A DNA stretch of 64,000 nt from Brachybacterium sp. EE-P12 (lineage in GTDB: Bacteria; Actinomycetota; Actinomycetes; Actinomycetales; Dermabacteraceae): positions 1 to 64,000 of the forward strand of contig NZ_QXCP01000006.1 of NCBI RefSeq assembly GCF_003711805.1, in the 5' to 3' direction. Shown piece by piece: positions 46,530 through 55,479 of this stretch (positions are counted from its first letter, which is position 1; each line of letters begins with the position of its first letter). A program made the position numbers and the translations under genes. The notes under the pieces are model-generated. The model ran no database searches and was not told the origin of the DNA. It saw nothing but the letters and a program-made list of their open reading frames with translations.

Positions 46530-49500
46530 GTGAGTTTCTCCGCCCAGTTCGGCGACATGCCGCGGCCGCGCCCACGACCGGCTCCCGACGGAGGCTCCGG
46601 CGAGTCCCGGAGGCTCTCACCCCTGATGATCACGGTGATCGTGCTCGGCGCGCTCGTCGTGGCGCTCGTCATCGCCTCGGAGGTGTGGACGAAGTACCTG
46701 TGGACGGACCAGCTCGGCTTCACCGACGTGCTCCTGACCCGCTGGGTCACCCAGGCGATCCTGTTCGCGGTCGGCTTCGTGGTGTTCGCGGTGCCGCTGT
46801 TCCTCAGCCTCCGCATGGCCTACACCCGCCGTCCCGTCTACCCGCCGATCACGCGGGAGCAGGAGGCGCTGGAGCAGTTCCGCGCGGCGGTGGACCCGCT
46901 GCGCCGCGGCCTGACCTTCGGTGCCCCGATCGTGATCGGGGCCTTCGGAGGCCTCGCGCTGTCGCGCCGCTGGCAGGACGTGCAGCTGTTCCTGCACCCG
47001 CAGGACTTCGGACAGACCGATCCGATCTTCGGCAATGACATCTCCTTCTACGTCTTCACCCTGCCGGTGATCGACGTGCTGGTCTCCTTCGGGCAGTTCG
47101 TGCTGCTGGTCGCGATCGTGGGCGCCCTGATCGGCCACTTCGTCTACGGCGGGGTGAGCTGGGGGCAGGAGAGCGGGCTCGAGGTGACCCGCTCCGCGCG
47201 CCGCCACCTCGGCGTGCTCGCCGCGATCTACGTGCTGCTGCTCGGCGCCGGGCACTGGTTCCAGCGCTACGACCTCCTCACCGCCTCGCACACCCGTTTC
47301 GAGGGTGCCTCCTATGCGGACGTGCACGCGATCCTGCCCGCGCAGACGATCCTCGCGATCGCCGCGATCGTGGTCGCCGCCCTGTTCGTGGTGTGGATCT
47401 TCCGCTCCGACTGGCGCATCCCCGCGATCGGCGCCGGGCTGATGATCCTGTCGACCCTCGCCGTCGGCAACCTCTACCCGTGGGCGATCCAGCAGTTCCA
47501 GGTCCAGCCCAACGAGCGTGCGCTGGAGCAGACGTACATCCAGCACAACATCGACGCGACCCGCACCGCCTTCGATCTCGACGACGTCAAGGAGGTGCCC
47601 TACGCCGCCTCGACCGACGCGACCTCCGGGGCGCTGCGCGAGGACGCCTCCACGACCGCGCAGATCCGCCTGATGGATCCCAACGTCATCTCGCCCACCT
47701 TCGAGCAGCGCGAGGCGAACCGCCGCTACTGGGGCTTCGACGACGTGCTGAGCGTGGACCGCTACGAGATCGACGGCGAGCTGCAGGACACGGTGATCGG
47801 CGTGCGCGAGCTGCGGCCGGACAAGTTCGGCCTCTCCGACCGCTCCTGGGTGGACCAGCACATCACCTACACCCACGGGTACGGCACGGCCGCCGCGCAC
47901 GGCAATCGCCGCAACTCCGACGGCGAGCCGAGCTTCCTCCAGTCGGGCGTGCCCGGCGAGGGCGCGTTGGGCGAGTACGAGGAGCGGGTGTACTTCGGGC
48001 GCCACTCCCCGGACTACTCGATCGTCGGCGCGCCCGAGGGCACGGAACCGCAGGAGTTCGACTACCAGCAGGGCAGCACGGACGACGAGCAGGGCGGCGA
48101 ACAGGTCTACAACACCTTCGAGGGAGACGGCGGCCCCTCCGTCGGCGGCTTCTTCAACCAGCTGCTGTACGCGATCAAGTTCCGGGACCCGAACATCGTG
48201 ATCTCGAACTACCTCAACGAGGAGTCGCAGATCCTCTACGACCGCAACCCCCAGCACCGCGTCCGCGAGGTCGCGCCCTTCCTGTCTCTGGACTCGCAGA
48301 TGTACCCGGCGGTCGTGGACGACGAGATGGTGTGGGTGGTCGACGGGTACACCACGACGACCGAGTACCCGTACGCGCAGTCGGTGGACCTGGACCAGAC
48401 GGTCAACGACTCCCAGACAGATCCGAACTCGACCGCATCGGATCGCGAGCGCTCCGCGAACTACATGCGCAACTCCGTCAAGGCGACCGTGAACGCCTTC
48501 GACGGCTCGGTGACGCTGTACACCTGGGACACCGAGGACCCGATCCTCAAGGCCTGGTCCGAGGTGTTCCCGGACGCGCTGCAGCCCGCCTCCGAGATCA
48601 GCGCGGAGCTCATGTCGCACATGCGCTATCCGGCCGACTACTTCAAGGCGCAGCGCGAGATCCTCGCGACGTACCACGTCACCGACGCGGACGACTTCTT
48701 CACCCAGCAGGACTTCTGGCAGGTGCCGCCGGACCCGACGGTCCCGGCGCCCACCAATCCCGACGGCACCACGGGCGATCAGGCCCCGCAGCCGCCGATG
48801 TACCTGACCATGCAGATGCCGGAGGAGGAGACGCCGCGGTTCACGCTCTCCTCGAGCTTCATCCCCTCCGAGGGGCAGAACGTGCTCACCGGCTTCCTCG
48901 CCGTGGACTCGGAGACCGGCAGCACGGCGGGCAACCCCGCCGACAGCTACGGGAACATGACGCTGCTCGTGCTGCCGGCCTCGAACCCGGTCAACGGTCC
49001 CGGCCAGGTGCAGGCGACCTTCAACGCGGAGCCGAACGTGTCCCAGGCGCTGAACCTGCTGCAGCAGGGCGCCTCCGAGGTCATCAACGGCAATCTGCTC
49101 ACCCTGCCGGTCGGCGAGGGCCTGCTGTACGTGCAGCCCGTGTACCTGCAGTCCTCGCAGACCGGCGGCGGCACCCAGTACCCGCTGCTGCAGATGGTGC
49201 TGGTCTCCTTCGGTGACCGGATCGGCTTCGCCCCGACGCTCGACGAGGCACTCGATCTCGTCTTCGGCGGCGACTCCGGTGCCTCCGCCGGTGACGCGGA
49301 GGTGACCGACACCGATGCGCCCAGCGGCACGGCCGACGCCGAGACCGGTGAGGGCAGCGTCGACGAGGGCGGTGCCGCGGAGGACGAGGCCCCGGCGGAC
49401 GACGACGGCGGCCAGGACGCCCCGGCGGCCTCCGGCAGTGCCCAGGAGCGACTCGACCAGGCTCTGACCGACATGGACACCGCCGTCGAGGCCTCCGAGA

Positions 49501-49640
49501 CGGCCATGTCCGAGGGCGACTGGGCCGCCTACGGCCAGGCGCAGGACGACCTGGCCGACGCGCTCAACCGCGCCGTCGAGGCCAATCAGGAGCTCGACGG
49601 GACCGGCACCACGGCTCCCTCCGACGGCGGGGAGGGCTGA
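46530..49640 (+). CDS. UPF0182 (COG1615) membrane protein
   Basis: A 1,036-residue protein with seven membrane helices in the first 330 residues (LSPLMITVIVLGALVVALVI onward) and a large extracytoplasmic domain (WGFDDVLSVDRYEIDGELQD, YTHGYGTAAA, YYFG-like VYFGRHSPDYSIVGAPEGTE, VWVVDGYTTTTEYPYAQSVD). The C-terminal 130 residues are acidic and repetitive with a coiled segment (AQERLDQALTDMDTAVEASE). The family is conserved in actinobacteria; its role in the envelope is unknown. Confidence 0.93.
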   Translation: MSFSAQFGDMPRPRPRPAPDGGSGESRRLSPLMITVIVLGALVVALVIASEVWTKYLWTDQLGFTDVLLTRWVTQAILFAVGFVVFAVPLFLSLRMAYTRRPVYPPITREQEALEQFRAAVDPLRRGLTFGAPIVIGAFGGLALSRRWQDVQLFLHPQDFGQTDPIFGNDISFYVFTLPVIDVLVSFGQFVLLVAIVGALIGHFVYGGVSWGQESGLEVTRSARRHLGVLAAIYVLLLGAGHWFQRYDLLTASHTRFEGASYADVHAILPAQTILAIAAIVVAALFVVWIFRSDWRIPAIGAGLMILSTLAVGNLYPWAIQQFQVQPNERALEQTYIQHNIDATRTAFDLDDVKEVPYAASTDATSGALREDASTTAQIRLMDPNVISPTFEQREANRRYWGFDDVLSVDRYEIDGELQDTVIGVRELRPDKFGLSDRSWVDQHITYTHGYGTAAAHGNRRNSDGEPSFLQSGVPGEGALGEYEERVYFGRHSPDYSIVGAPEGTEPQEFDYQQGSTDDEQGGEQVYNTFEGDGGPSVGGFFNQLLYAIKFRDPNIVISNYLNEESQILYDRNPQHRVREVAPFLSLDSQMYPAVVDDEMVWVVDGYTTTTEYPYAQSVDLDQTVNDSQTDPNSTASDRERSANYMRNSVKATVNAFDGSVTLYTWDTEDPILKAWSEVFPDALQPASEISAELMSHMRYPADYFKAQREILATYHVTDADDFFTQQDFWQVPPDPTVPAPTNPDGTTGDQAPQPPMYLTMQMPEEETPRFTLSSSFIPSEGQNVLTGFLAVDSETGSTAGNPADSYGNMTLLVLPASNPVNGPGQVQATFNAEPNVSQALNLLQQGASEVINGNLLTLPVGEGLLYVQPVYLQSSQTGGGTQYPLLQMVLVSFGDRIGFAPTLDEALDLVFGGDSGASAGDAEVTDTDAPSGTADAETGEGSVDEGGAAEDEAPADDDGGQDAPAASGSAQERLDQALTDMDTAVEASETAMSEGDWAAYGQAQDDLADALNRAVEANQELDGTGTTAPSDGGEG

Positions 49641-49913
49641 GCACGCCAGACTGCCGGGACCGCCCGCCCCTCGGGGAAGGCCCGGATCGCTCACCAGGAC
49701 GCCCGTCGCGGCGCCGGCAGACGCCGGCCCTGCGGCGGGCGTCCTGCATCAGGGCCGGCTCGGATCCGGGCCACGCATGCTTGGCAGAGCCGCTGCGCGG
49801 GCGCAGCACAGCCCGTCCCCGCAGGTGAACCGCCCATGAACGTGTCATGGCCCACGTCGGAGGGGTTCCGGCTGGACTCGGGGGGCAGGTCGTCCTAGAG
49901 TTACTGATGTCGC

Positions 49914-49988
<75 letters not shown>

Positions 49989-49994
49989 GAATAG

Positions 49995-50028
49995 GGTCCC
50001 TCACCAGCAGAAATGCTGGTGGGGGACC
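49995..50028 (+). terminator. Terminator of the initiator tRNA
   Basis: Stem GGTCCCTCACCAGCA with TGCTGGTGGGGGACC around loop GAAA, followed by TTTCTTT. A strong intrinsic terminator. Confidence 0.9.
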
Positions 50029-50300
50029 TTTCTTTGTGCCCGGTGGTGGCGCACCTCTGCGCAAACCTGTACGCAAGATGTCGACCTGGCCTGGCGGGCG
50101 TGTCGCAGGACCGCCGGGAGAGCTGGCGAAGTTCTCCAGCTCGGCGTGGAGCCCCGACGGCACCCCGGCGCTACCGCTCCCGGCGCGCCCGTCCCCGACG
50201 TGCTCCGTAGCTACCGTCGCCGGCCCTCGCGAGCGGAGCACGGCGACGAAGGCTGCGCCGTCGCCGCTGAGGTGTGCTCAGCGTCCTTCGGTCCACCAGC

Positions 50301-50405
50301 GTGGAAGAGGCCGAGTACGGCGCCGTTGTCCTTCCGTTCACCGTGCTGCGCCGGCTCGAGTGCGTCATGGAGCCACGCCGCGAGGTGATGAGCGAGGTCG
50401 TCACG
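50301..50405 (+). pseudogene. Remnant of a type I restriction-modification methylase (HsdM)
   Basis: Within a 500-bp gap otherwise without genes, about 30 codons read EYGAVVLPFTVLRRLECVME-PRREVM, matching the N-terminal helical domain of HsdM (typically YG.VILPFTVLRRLDcvLeP). No continuation of the methylase follows in any frame. It shows a type I system once stood here. Confidence 0.6.
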
Positions 50406-50538
50406 CCCCATGAGACCGAACAGCAGCGCCGGACGCAGCTCACGATCCGCACGCGAAGCGCCGACAACGTTGGCCTCTCGTTCTGGGCGACGAGCGACTA
50501 CAACCAGGTGCGTACTCATCGCCGACGAGGAGGCCGCG

Positions 50539-51267
50539 ATGTGCGGGAGGTTCGTACTCGACTACGACCAGGCGGGGTTGCTCCATGCCTACGTCGCCAC
50601 CAAGGCTGATCGGGAGGGGCCCGACTGGTCGCCGGTCTTCTCCATTGCCCCGTCCACGCTGGTGCCCGTCGTGCGCGCGCACTTCGACGACGACGGCGGC
50701 GAGCTCGTGCGCACGCTGGAGCCGGCGCGCTGGGGCCTGCGCCCCTCGTGGGCCAAGGAGAAGGGGCCCCGGCCGATCAACGCCCGCTACGAGACGGTCA
50801 CGACGAACGGCATGTTCCGCGGATCGTTCACCTCGCAGAGGGTCGTCGTGCCGATGACCGGCTACTACGAGTGGGTCGAGCAGAAGGACGGCACCAAGCA
50901 GCCCTACTTCGTCCACCCCAATGACGGCGGCCTGCTGAACGCCGCCGGCCTCTCCGCTGCGCGGAGGTCCGAGGGCGGCGAGTCCTGGGACATCACTTTC
51001 ACGATCATCACCCGCGAGGCGAAGGACGCCGCCGGCGAGGTCCACGACCGCATGCCCGCCTACCTCCCGAGCGGGAAGCTGGGGGAGTGGCTCGCCCCCG
51101 GCAAACCCGACGACGACGAGAAGGCCGACCTGCACCAGGGGCTGGGCGAGGTCTCCGAGGAGATCGCGGCGACGCTCGTGACCCACCCGGTCAGCCGCGA
51201 GGTCAACAATGCCCGGAAGGTCGATCGCACCGATCCCTCGCTCATCGAGCCCATCGAGCTCGGCTGA
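50539..51267 (+). CDS. SRAP-family (HMCES/YedK) abasic-site shield protein
   Basis: A 242-residue protein that forms a covalent thiazolidine link with abasic sites in single-stranded DNA. The catalytic Cys-2 is in MCGRFVLDYD, with INARYETVTTNGMFRGSFTS (Asn), PMTGYYEWVEQKDG (Glu) and HDRMPAYLP (His). All are intact. ATG follows GACGAGGAGG. Its 3' 100 bp recurs twice further downstream as gene debris. It is the first complete gene of the accessory region. Confidence 0.93.
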   Translation: MCGRFVLDYDQAGLLHAYVATKADREGPDWSPVFSIAPSTLVPVVRAHFDDDGGELVRTLEPARWGLRPSWAKEKGPRPINARYETVTTNGMFRGSFTSQRVVVPMTGYYEWVEQKDGTKQPYFVHPNDGGLLNAAGLSAARRSEGGESWDITFTIITREAKDAAGEVHDRMPAYLPSGKLGEWLAPGKPDDDEKADLHQGLGEVSEEIAATLVTHPVSREVNNARKVDRTDPSLIEPIELG

Positions 51268-51414
51268 GACAGATACCAAAATGGACAACACCCTCGCACC
51301 TCGCCACTACGGGCACGAGCGTGGACGGGAGTGCTACGGAAGTCCACCCTTGCGCGGCGCTGCCGTCCTCGGTAGGTCGAAAATCGACAACCGTCAATCA
51401 AGCATGGGGGAACG

Positions 51415-51945
51415 ATGCATCGTAGAGGACTCTTTATCGGGGCTGCCGTGGCAACTGCAACTATCCTCACGCCCGGAGTGGCGTCGGCTGAGACGAAGGC
51501 TGAGAGCTATGGGGTGGAGCTCGACAAGTACATCGAAAGCCGGCCCGGTCTTCGGGAGATCGTCGAAGAGCAGTCGCAACACCTAGATAGAGAAGAGATT
51601 CGCAAGACTCTCGAAGCTCTCAAGGAGATTTCAGAGCAAGCGCCTATCGATTCCACGACCAGCTCTCGCGAAAGTGGAGACGGCGACGCCCCAGTAATCG
51701 TCCCCATGAAGAAGGTGTGCGTCAAGGTCTACGGATGGATGGTACGAGCGGTCGCTTGGGATCTCCGCATTCGGTTCGGTCTTGTGCAAGTGGTTAGCGG
51801 ACTTGCGTCTTTCACGATTGCAGGGCTGCCCGCCAGCCTGGTCTTCGGTGCCCTCGGGCTTGGGGGATCCTTCACGGTCAATGAACTGTTCAGATGGATC
51901 GACTCTCGAAGCTGGCCCAGGAACGTCTGCGTTACCGTCAAGTGA
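51415..51945 (+). CDS. Secreted protein A with hydrophobic C-terminal module (tandem paralogue)
   Basis: A 176-residue precursor: Sec signal peptide (FIGAAVATATILTPGVASA, cut about residue 26), an acidic helical region (VELDKYIESRPGLREIVEEQ), a Ser-rich linker, and a C-terminal part starting VIVPMKKVCVKVYGWMVRAV, passing through a hydrophobic stretch (IAGLPASLVFGALGLGGSFT) to WPRNVCVTVK. Two Cys flank it, likely a disulphide. The next gene encodes the same layout (see 51,982). No family recognised. It could be a secreted, membrane-active toxin-like protein; that is a guess from architecture. Confidence 0.75.
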   Translation: MHRRGLFIGAAVATATILTPGVASAETKAESYGVELDKYIESRPGLREIVEEQSQHLDREEIRKTLEALKEISEQAPIDSTTSSRESGDGDAPVIVPMKKVCVKVYGWMVRAVAWDLRIRFGLVQVVSGLASFTIAGLPASLVFGALGLGGSFTVNELFRWIDSRSWPRNVCVTVK

Positions 51946-51981
51946 CCACTTCCCCAAAGTCCGCCAGCCGCAAGGAGACCC

Positions 51982-52506
51982 GTGAACACTAAAAAGACCC
52001 TACGCAGACGCGCAATTTTCGCTTCGCTTCCGACCGCCGCTGTGGCGCTCTTCGTTGCGTCCCCCGCACATGCATCGCCATCTGCAGGCGGGGGGTATGG
52101 AGAGGCTAATGACAAGCTGATCGCTGAGAATCCATTCCTGGAGGCGCTCGTGCAGGAGGCTAGGCAGACGCTTCCGCATCGTGACGTAAAGCTGGCTCTC
52201 GACATGTATCGAAGTAATTCGTCCGAGGACTCGCTTGCGAATTCGAGTCATGGTGCTGAATCGGGGCCCGTCGTTAAGCCGATGGGTAGCGCATGCTTCA
52301 AAGTCTACAAGTGGCAGGTAGCCTCGGCCTCCTGGGTTATCTCTGCTGGGCAGTCTGCCGAGAAGGTCATCTTCCTCGGCAAGACCCCCTGGTCGAACAT
52401 ACTTGCACTAATGGGAGCCCCTCGAAGTAGTGGCGCTTCGATCAGGAAGTGGGCCAAAACGGCCAGCTTCCCCAAGACGGTGTGCATTAGTGACGAGGAT
52501 ATTTGA
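51982..52506 (+). CDS. Secreted protein B with hydrophobic C-terminal module (tandem paralogue)
   Basis: A 174-residue precursor: signal peptide (SLPTAAVALFVASPAHASPS), acidic helical region with ENPFLEALVQEARQTLPHRD, Ser-rich linker, then VVKPMGSACFKVYKWQVASA and, after a less hydrophobic middle, ASFPKTVCISDEDI. The order PV.VPM...C.KVY.W.V....W.. and S.P..VC matches the neighbour at 51,415, only 36 bp away; the two look like paralogues diverged from one ancestor. Base composition is less GC than the chromosome. A 13-bp-arm hairpin follows. Function unknown. Confidence 0.75.
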   Translation: MNTKKTLRRRAIFASLPTAAVALFVASPAHASPSAGGGYGEANDKLIAENPFLEALVQEARQTLPHRDVKLALDMYRSNSSEDSLANSSHGAESGPVVKPMGSACFKVYKWQVASASWVISAGQSAEKVIFLGKTPWSNILALMGAPRSSGASIRKWAKTASFPKTVCISDEDI

Positions 52507-52572
52507 TGCATTACCGAAGGGGTGAATGACGTGCACCATTCGATGCTCGTTCGTTAATCCGACAGAGTGACA

Positions 52573-52617
52573 CCGAATCCCCGATAGCCGTGAATGCGAT
52601 GGCGATCGGGGATTCGG
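52573..52617. terminator. Hairpin with 13-bp perfect arms
   Basis: CCGAATCCCCGAT (52573-52585) and ATCGGGGATTCGG (52605-52617) with a 19-base loop, between the convergent secreted-protein gene and the small membrane-protein gene; likely bidirectional terminator. Confidence 0.75.
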
Positions 52618-52629
52618 CGGGTGTAGGCC

Positions 52630-52848
52630 TCAGCGACCGTCCCTCGTCCTGCTATACCGCAGGTATATTGACGAGGCTACCAGGAGGGCAACCCCGATGG
52701 TAAACGTGGTAGCGCCAGCCCAGATTAGTGACCGCGAGTCGATCACTAGGAGGCCGACCAATATTCCGACGACGCCAAGGATTAAGAGGTAAGAACTGTT
52801 ACGTCTTATCGTGCCTGCGAGTGTTGAAGTACCTGCGGAAATGGCCAA
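52630..52848 (-). CDS. Small two-helix membrane protein
   Basis: A 72-residue protein with two membrane helices (YLLILGVVGILVGLLVIDSR; IWAGATTFTIGVALLVASSI) and a short basic tail. The start is a TTG at 52848 with GGGGGAG just upstream. It is convergent with the secreted-protein pair and might be an immunity factor for it, though only position suggests so. No family recognised. Confidence 0.5.
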   Translation of the reverse strand: MAISAGTSTLAGTIRRNSSYLLILGVVGILVGLLVIDSRSLIWAGATTFTIGVALLVASSIYLRYSRTRDGR

Positions 52849-53052
52849 GATGCTCCCCCTGTCTTTTTCGCCATGGTACTCAATCCGACTGCTGGAGTCA
52901 ATGAACCGGCGCGTTCAGTATGTGAGCGTTGGTTTGGCTGACGAGCGCCCCACGGGTAGGCCCTGTAGGTCTGCTGGTCCTCGGACCTCGCTTCTCTGCT
53001 GTGATGTATAAGGCTGCTTTGTGCGAGCCGTGGACTACTCGGACCGAGCGGC

Positions 53053-53298
53053 TCAGAGTCCGAGCTCGGCGATCATCTCCCGGTGGCTTACCGATCCGCC
53101 CTCCTTGCGGGCCTCCGCTGCGGACTCGACGTCGATCCTGTCCTCAAGGGCCTCGAGGGCGCGATCGTAGAGCTCCGGCGATACGACGACGGCGCGACGG
53201 CCGACTCCGCGGGACGTCAGCGTGACCGGTTCGGCGTGCACCGACGCCAGGAGCTCGCTCTGGCGGCTGCGGAAATGAGACATGGTCACGAAGCGCAT
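53053..53298 (-). CDS. Phd/YefM-type antitoxin
   Basis: An 81-residue protein with the Phd/YefM N-terminal fold: MRFVTMSHFRSRQSELLASV, EPVTLTSRGVGRRAVVVSPE, LYDRALEALEDR, then an acidic C-terminal tail (SAAEARKEGGSVSHREMIAE). Such proteins repress their operon and neutralise a toxin by the C-terminus. The ATG at 53298 is likely (GTG at 53313 also possible). No toxin gene is adjacent on either side, so it appears orphan. Confidence 0.75.
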   Translation of the reverse strand: MRFVTMSHFRSRQSELLASVHAEPVTLTSRGVGRRAVVVSPELYDRALEALEDRIDVESAAEARKEGGSVSHREMIAELGL

Positions 53299-53362
53299 GG
53301 GACCATCGTGCACTGTGGACTACTGACCCACCAGAGCGGCCGCCACAGGTGCAAGGGACGCG

Positions 53363-53980
53363 ATGAGGAAGCGACTCACCGAAGAGCAGCGCGAGCAGAT
53401 CGCCCGCAACGCCATCACACGCTACGAGGCGGGGGAGTCGTGGGTCGAGATCGCCTGCGACCACGACCTGCATCCGGGCTCCCTGCGCCGCATCGTCCGG
53501 CAGCGCCACGAGGTCGCCTACCGTCGCTCGGGAGCGAAGCCCGTCGCGGACCCTGCAGAGGTCGCGCGCCGGCGCGACGCGGGGGAGACCATCGAGGGGA
53601 TCGCTGAGGCACTGGGGTGCTCGAGGACCGCGGTGCGCACCGCGCTGGAAGCGACCCACGGGCCACCGATGACGCGGTACCCCGAGCTCCGCTCGCGCCG
53701 AACACCCACCGACGCTGAGCTCACCCTGCTGCGCCGACTGCTCGAGCAGTGTCCGCCGGCACCGCGGTCGCGGCCCGGGCACCTCGACATGACGGGCCCC
53801 GAGGGGCTCGCGGTCGCAGAGGCGTGCCTCGCTCTCGTCGAGGACGGTGTGCCGATGCAGACGCTATCGCTCGCCCTCGAGCATGGCGCGACCTGGGTGC
53901 GTTGGCTGCTCCGCAAGCACGACCTGCTCCCAGCCGAGCGGCAGGGCCGCAGCACGAGCCGGAGGGCGCGGCCCCGATGA
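53363..53980 (+). CDS. HTH DNA-binding protein of unknown function
   Basis: A 205-residue basic protein with two helix-turn-helix-like segments: ITRYEAGESWVEIACDHDLH-PGSLRRIV (about 18-45) and RRDAGETIEGIAEALGCSRT-AVRTALEA (about 70-98), similar to invertase/resolvase or homeodomain-like HTHs. A third helical region (LALVEDGVPMQTLSLALEHG-ATWVRWLL) resembles another. No catalytic domain. It could regulate nearby island genes. Confidence 0.7.
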   Translation: MRKRLTEEQREQIARNAITRYEAGESWVEIACDHDLHPGSLRRIVRQRHEVAYRRSGAKPVADPAEVARRRDAGETIEGIAEALGCSRTAVRTALEATHGPPMTRYPELRSRRTPTDAELTLLRRLLEQCPPAPRSRPGHLDMTGPEGLAVAEACLALVEDGVPMQTLSLALEHGATWVRWLLRKHDLLPAERQGRSTSRRARPR

Positions 53981-54402
53981 TCCCACTGTTCGCAGTCGTT
54001 GATGCAGCTTCCGCACGGTTCCGACCAGCCGGTAGCGGTCCCGGAGGTGAGAATGTTCCCCGCAGACGTGCACATATCCGGAACCGTGCCGATTTCCACT
54101 CTTGACCGCAGCTCTGAAGACCGAATAGTATGACGCCCATCACGGGATGCCACGGCGCGAGCCAGCTCTCCCTCCCGTGCGCAGTGAAGTACTCGCGTGT
54201 CCGGTGGTCTATCCGTAGGTGTGCGGATCCTGCACGCTCGCGATTAGCGAGTTGCGCGCCCTTGGCGTGGTGGTCCCATTCCCGTCAGAGTTGGTATTGC
54301 GTGCGCCTGGCCCTTAGCGGCCTTGCAGGGTGTCGGAATTCCAACACAGTCCTACCTGCACGCTTGTGTGCCATTTTCCACGTTCAGGGAAGAGGGCTCG
54401 AT
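53981..54402. other. Intergenic region, 422 bp, with an inverted repeat
   Basis: No credible gene is seen. An 11-bp inverted repeat, GCACGGTTCCG (54013-54023) with CGGAACCGTGC (54079-54089), is spaced by 55 bp. The stretch is likely the promoter region for the secreted peptidase-like gene. Confidence 0.5.
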
Positions 54403-55479
54403 ATGATCGCACGTAGAAATGTACTGGCTGCCACTGCGCTCGCAGCCGGCGCGGTGGTGTTCGGTGGGGAGGTGGCGCGCGCGGAAGATCCGCGGGACGA
54501 GTTCGCGCCTGACGCCGGCGACTGGCGGTGGGTGCTCGGAGAGTCGATGCTCGGCTCTTCGCCCTCATCGATCAGCGTGACTCCGCTGAACCCGCAGTCA
54601 GAGAACCCGCTGGAATGCTGGGTGTTCGGGGGTGCCGGGTATGCGGTGGTCGACCCGACCAACAGGGTCTATCTAGAGTTCTCCGACGAGGCCGCGAATC
54701 CTTACCGGTTGAATGCCGGTGGAGACCGTCTGTATAACGGCCCCGGCCAGTTCTTCGCGGTGGACAAGGGGCGGGCGGTGAACGTCCTCGATGGAGAGGT
54801 CGTGGAGCCCGCCAGCGTTCAAGCCGCCTCTGCGGAGTTCTCGGCCTTCTCGCGGGACTTCGACTCTGAGAATCAGAGGGCCCCAGAGGCGTCGAGTGAG
54901 CCTGGGAAGGTGCAGCCGATGGCCAAGCCTGTTCCTCCGAAGGCCGGAACCGTCAAGAAGCTCGTGACATCGGCGTCCTTCGTCACAGGCTCCAGGGTCT
55001 ACCCGAACAAGACGGACATCTGCGGATGGGTTGCGGGCAGCATCCTTACGCGGTACTGGCATGCGAGGAAGTCCAGTAAGGGCTTGCTACCCAAGGGCTA
55101 CCGGTCCGGAACGAACATGACGAGCTCGCCGAACTTCGCGTCCCACCTTCAGAAGATCGCGAAGGGGCGCAACAAGACGTGGGCTCCCGATCTGGTTCGC
55201 GCATTGCAGCGCAATGCCTCGAATCGGAAGGTCTCGGTCGATTGCTATTACAATTGGGGTAACTCCGGCGTGGCGTCGCAGATCAATGCAAACCGTCCCG
55301 TTCTGCTCTTCGGGCGATTCCCCACGACGTCCGGGAAGTCCAAGTCCAGTCACGCGGTCGTTGCTTACGGTCTCGTCAAGAACGGTGACGCCATCGTCCA
55401 CTACGGCTACTCTGGATATCCGAAGGTTGTGCTCGCCGGTGGCCTGGTCGGCACGAACACCAAGTTCTGGATCAAGTAG
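54403..55479 (+). CDS. Secreted papain-like (C39-like) peptidase-fold protein
   Basis: A 358-residue precursor with a signal peptide (RRNVLAATALAAGAVVFGGE, cut near AEDPRD), a 150-residue N-terminal region without family match, then a C39-like fold: Cys in TDICGWVAGSILTRYWHARK, His in SHAVVAYGLVKN, and HYGYSGYPKVV. These correspond to Cys, His and an Asp/Asn-like third site. It could be a protease, amide hydrolase or inactive binding fold. GGAAGAGGG precedes the ATG. It is directly followed by a membrane-protein gene. Confidence 0.75.
   Translation: MIARRNVLAATALAAGAVVFGGEVARAEDPRDEFAPDAGDWRWVLGESMLGSSPSSISVTPLNPQSENPLECWVFGGAGYAVVDPTNRVYLEFSDEAANPYRLNAGGDRLYNGPGQFFAVDKGRAVNVLDGEVVEPASVQAASAEFSAFSRDFDSENQRAPEASSEPGKVQPMAKPVPPKAGTVKKLVTSASFVTGSRVYPNKTDICGWVAGSILTRYWHARKSSKGLLPKGYRSGTNMTSSPNFASHLQKIAKGRNKTWAPDLVRALQRNASNRKVSVDCYYNWGNSGVASQINANRPVLLFGRFPTTSGKSKSSHAVVAYGLVKNGDAIVHYGYSGYPKVVLAGGLVGTNTKFWIK

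Noticed and set aside
50036..50290. Possible integrase remnant after the tRNA-Met terminator
   Set aside because: No frame shows integrase motifs (R-H-R-Y); composition is biased and nothing matches.
53983..54110. Short plus-strand frame (IPLFAVVDAASARFRPAG) after the HTH gene
   Set aside because: It has no ribosome-binding site, overlaps the inverted repeat and matches no family.
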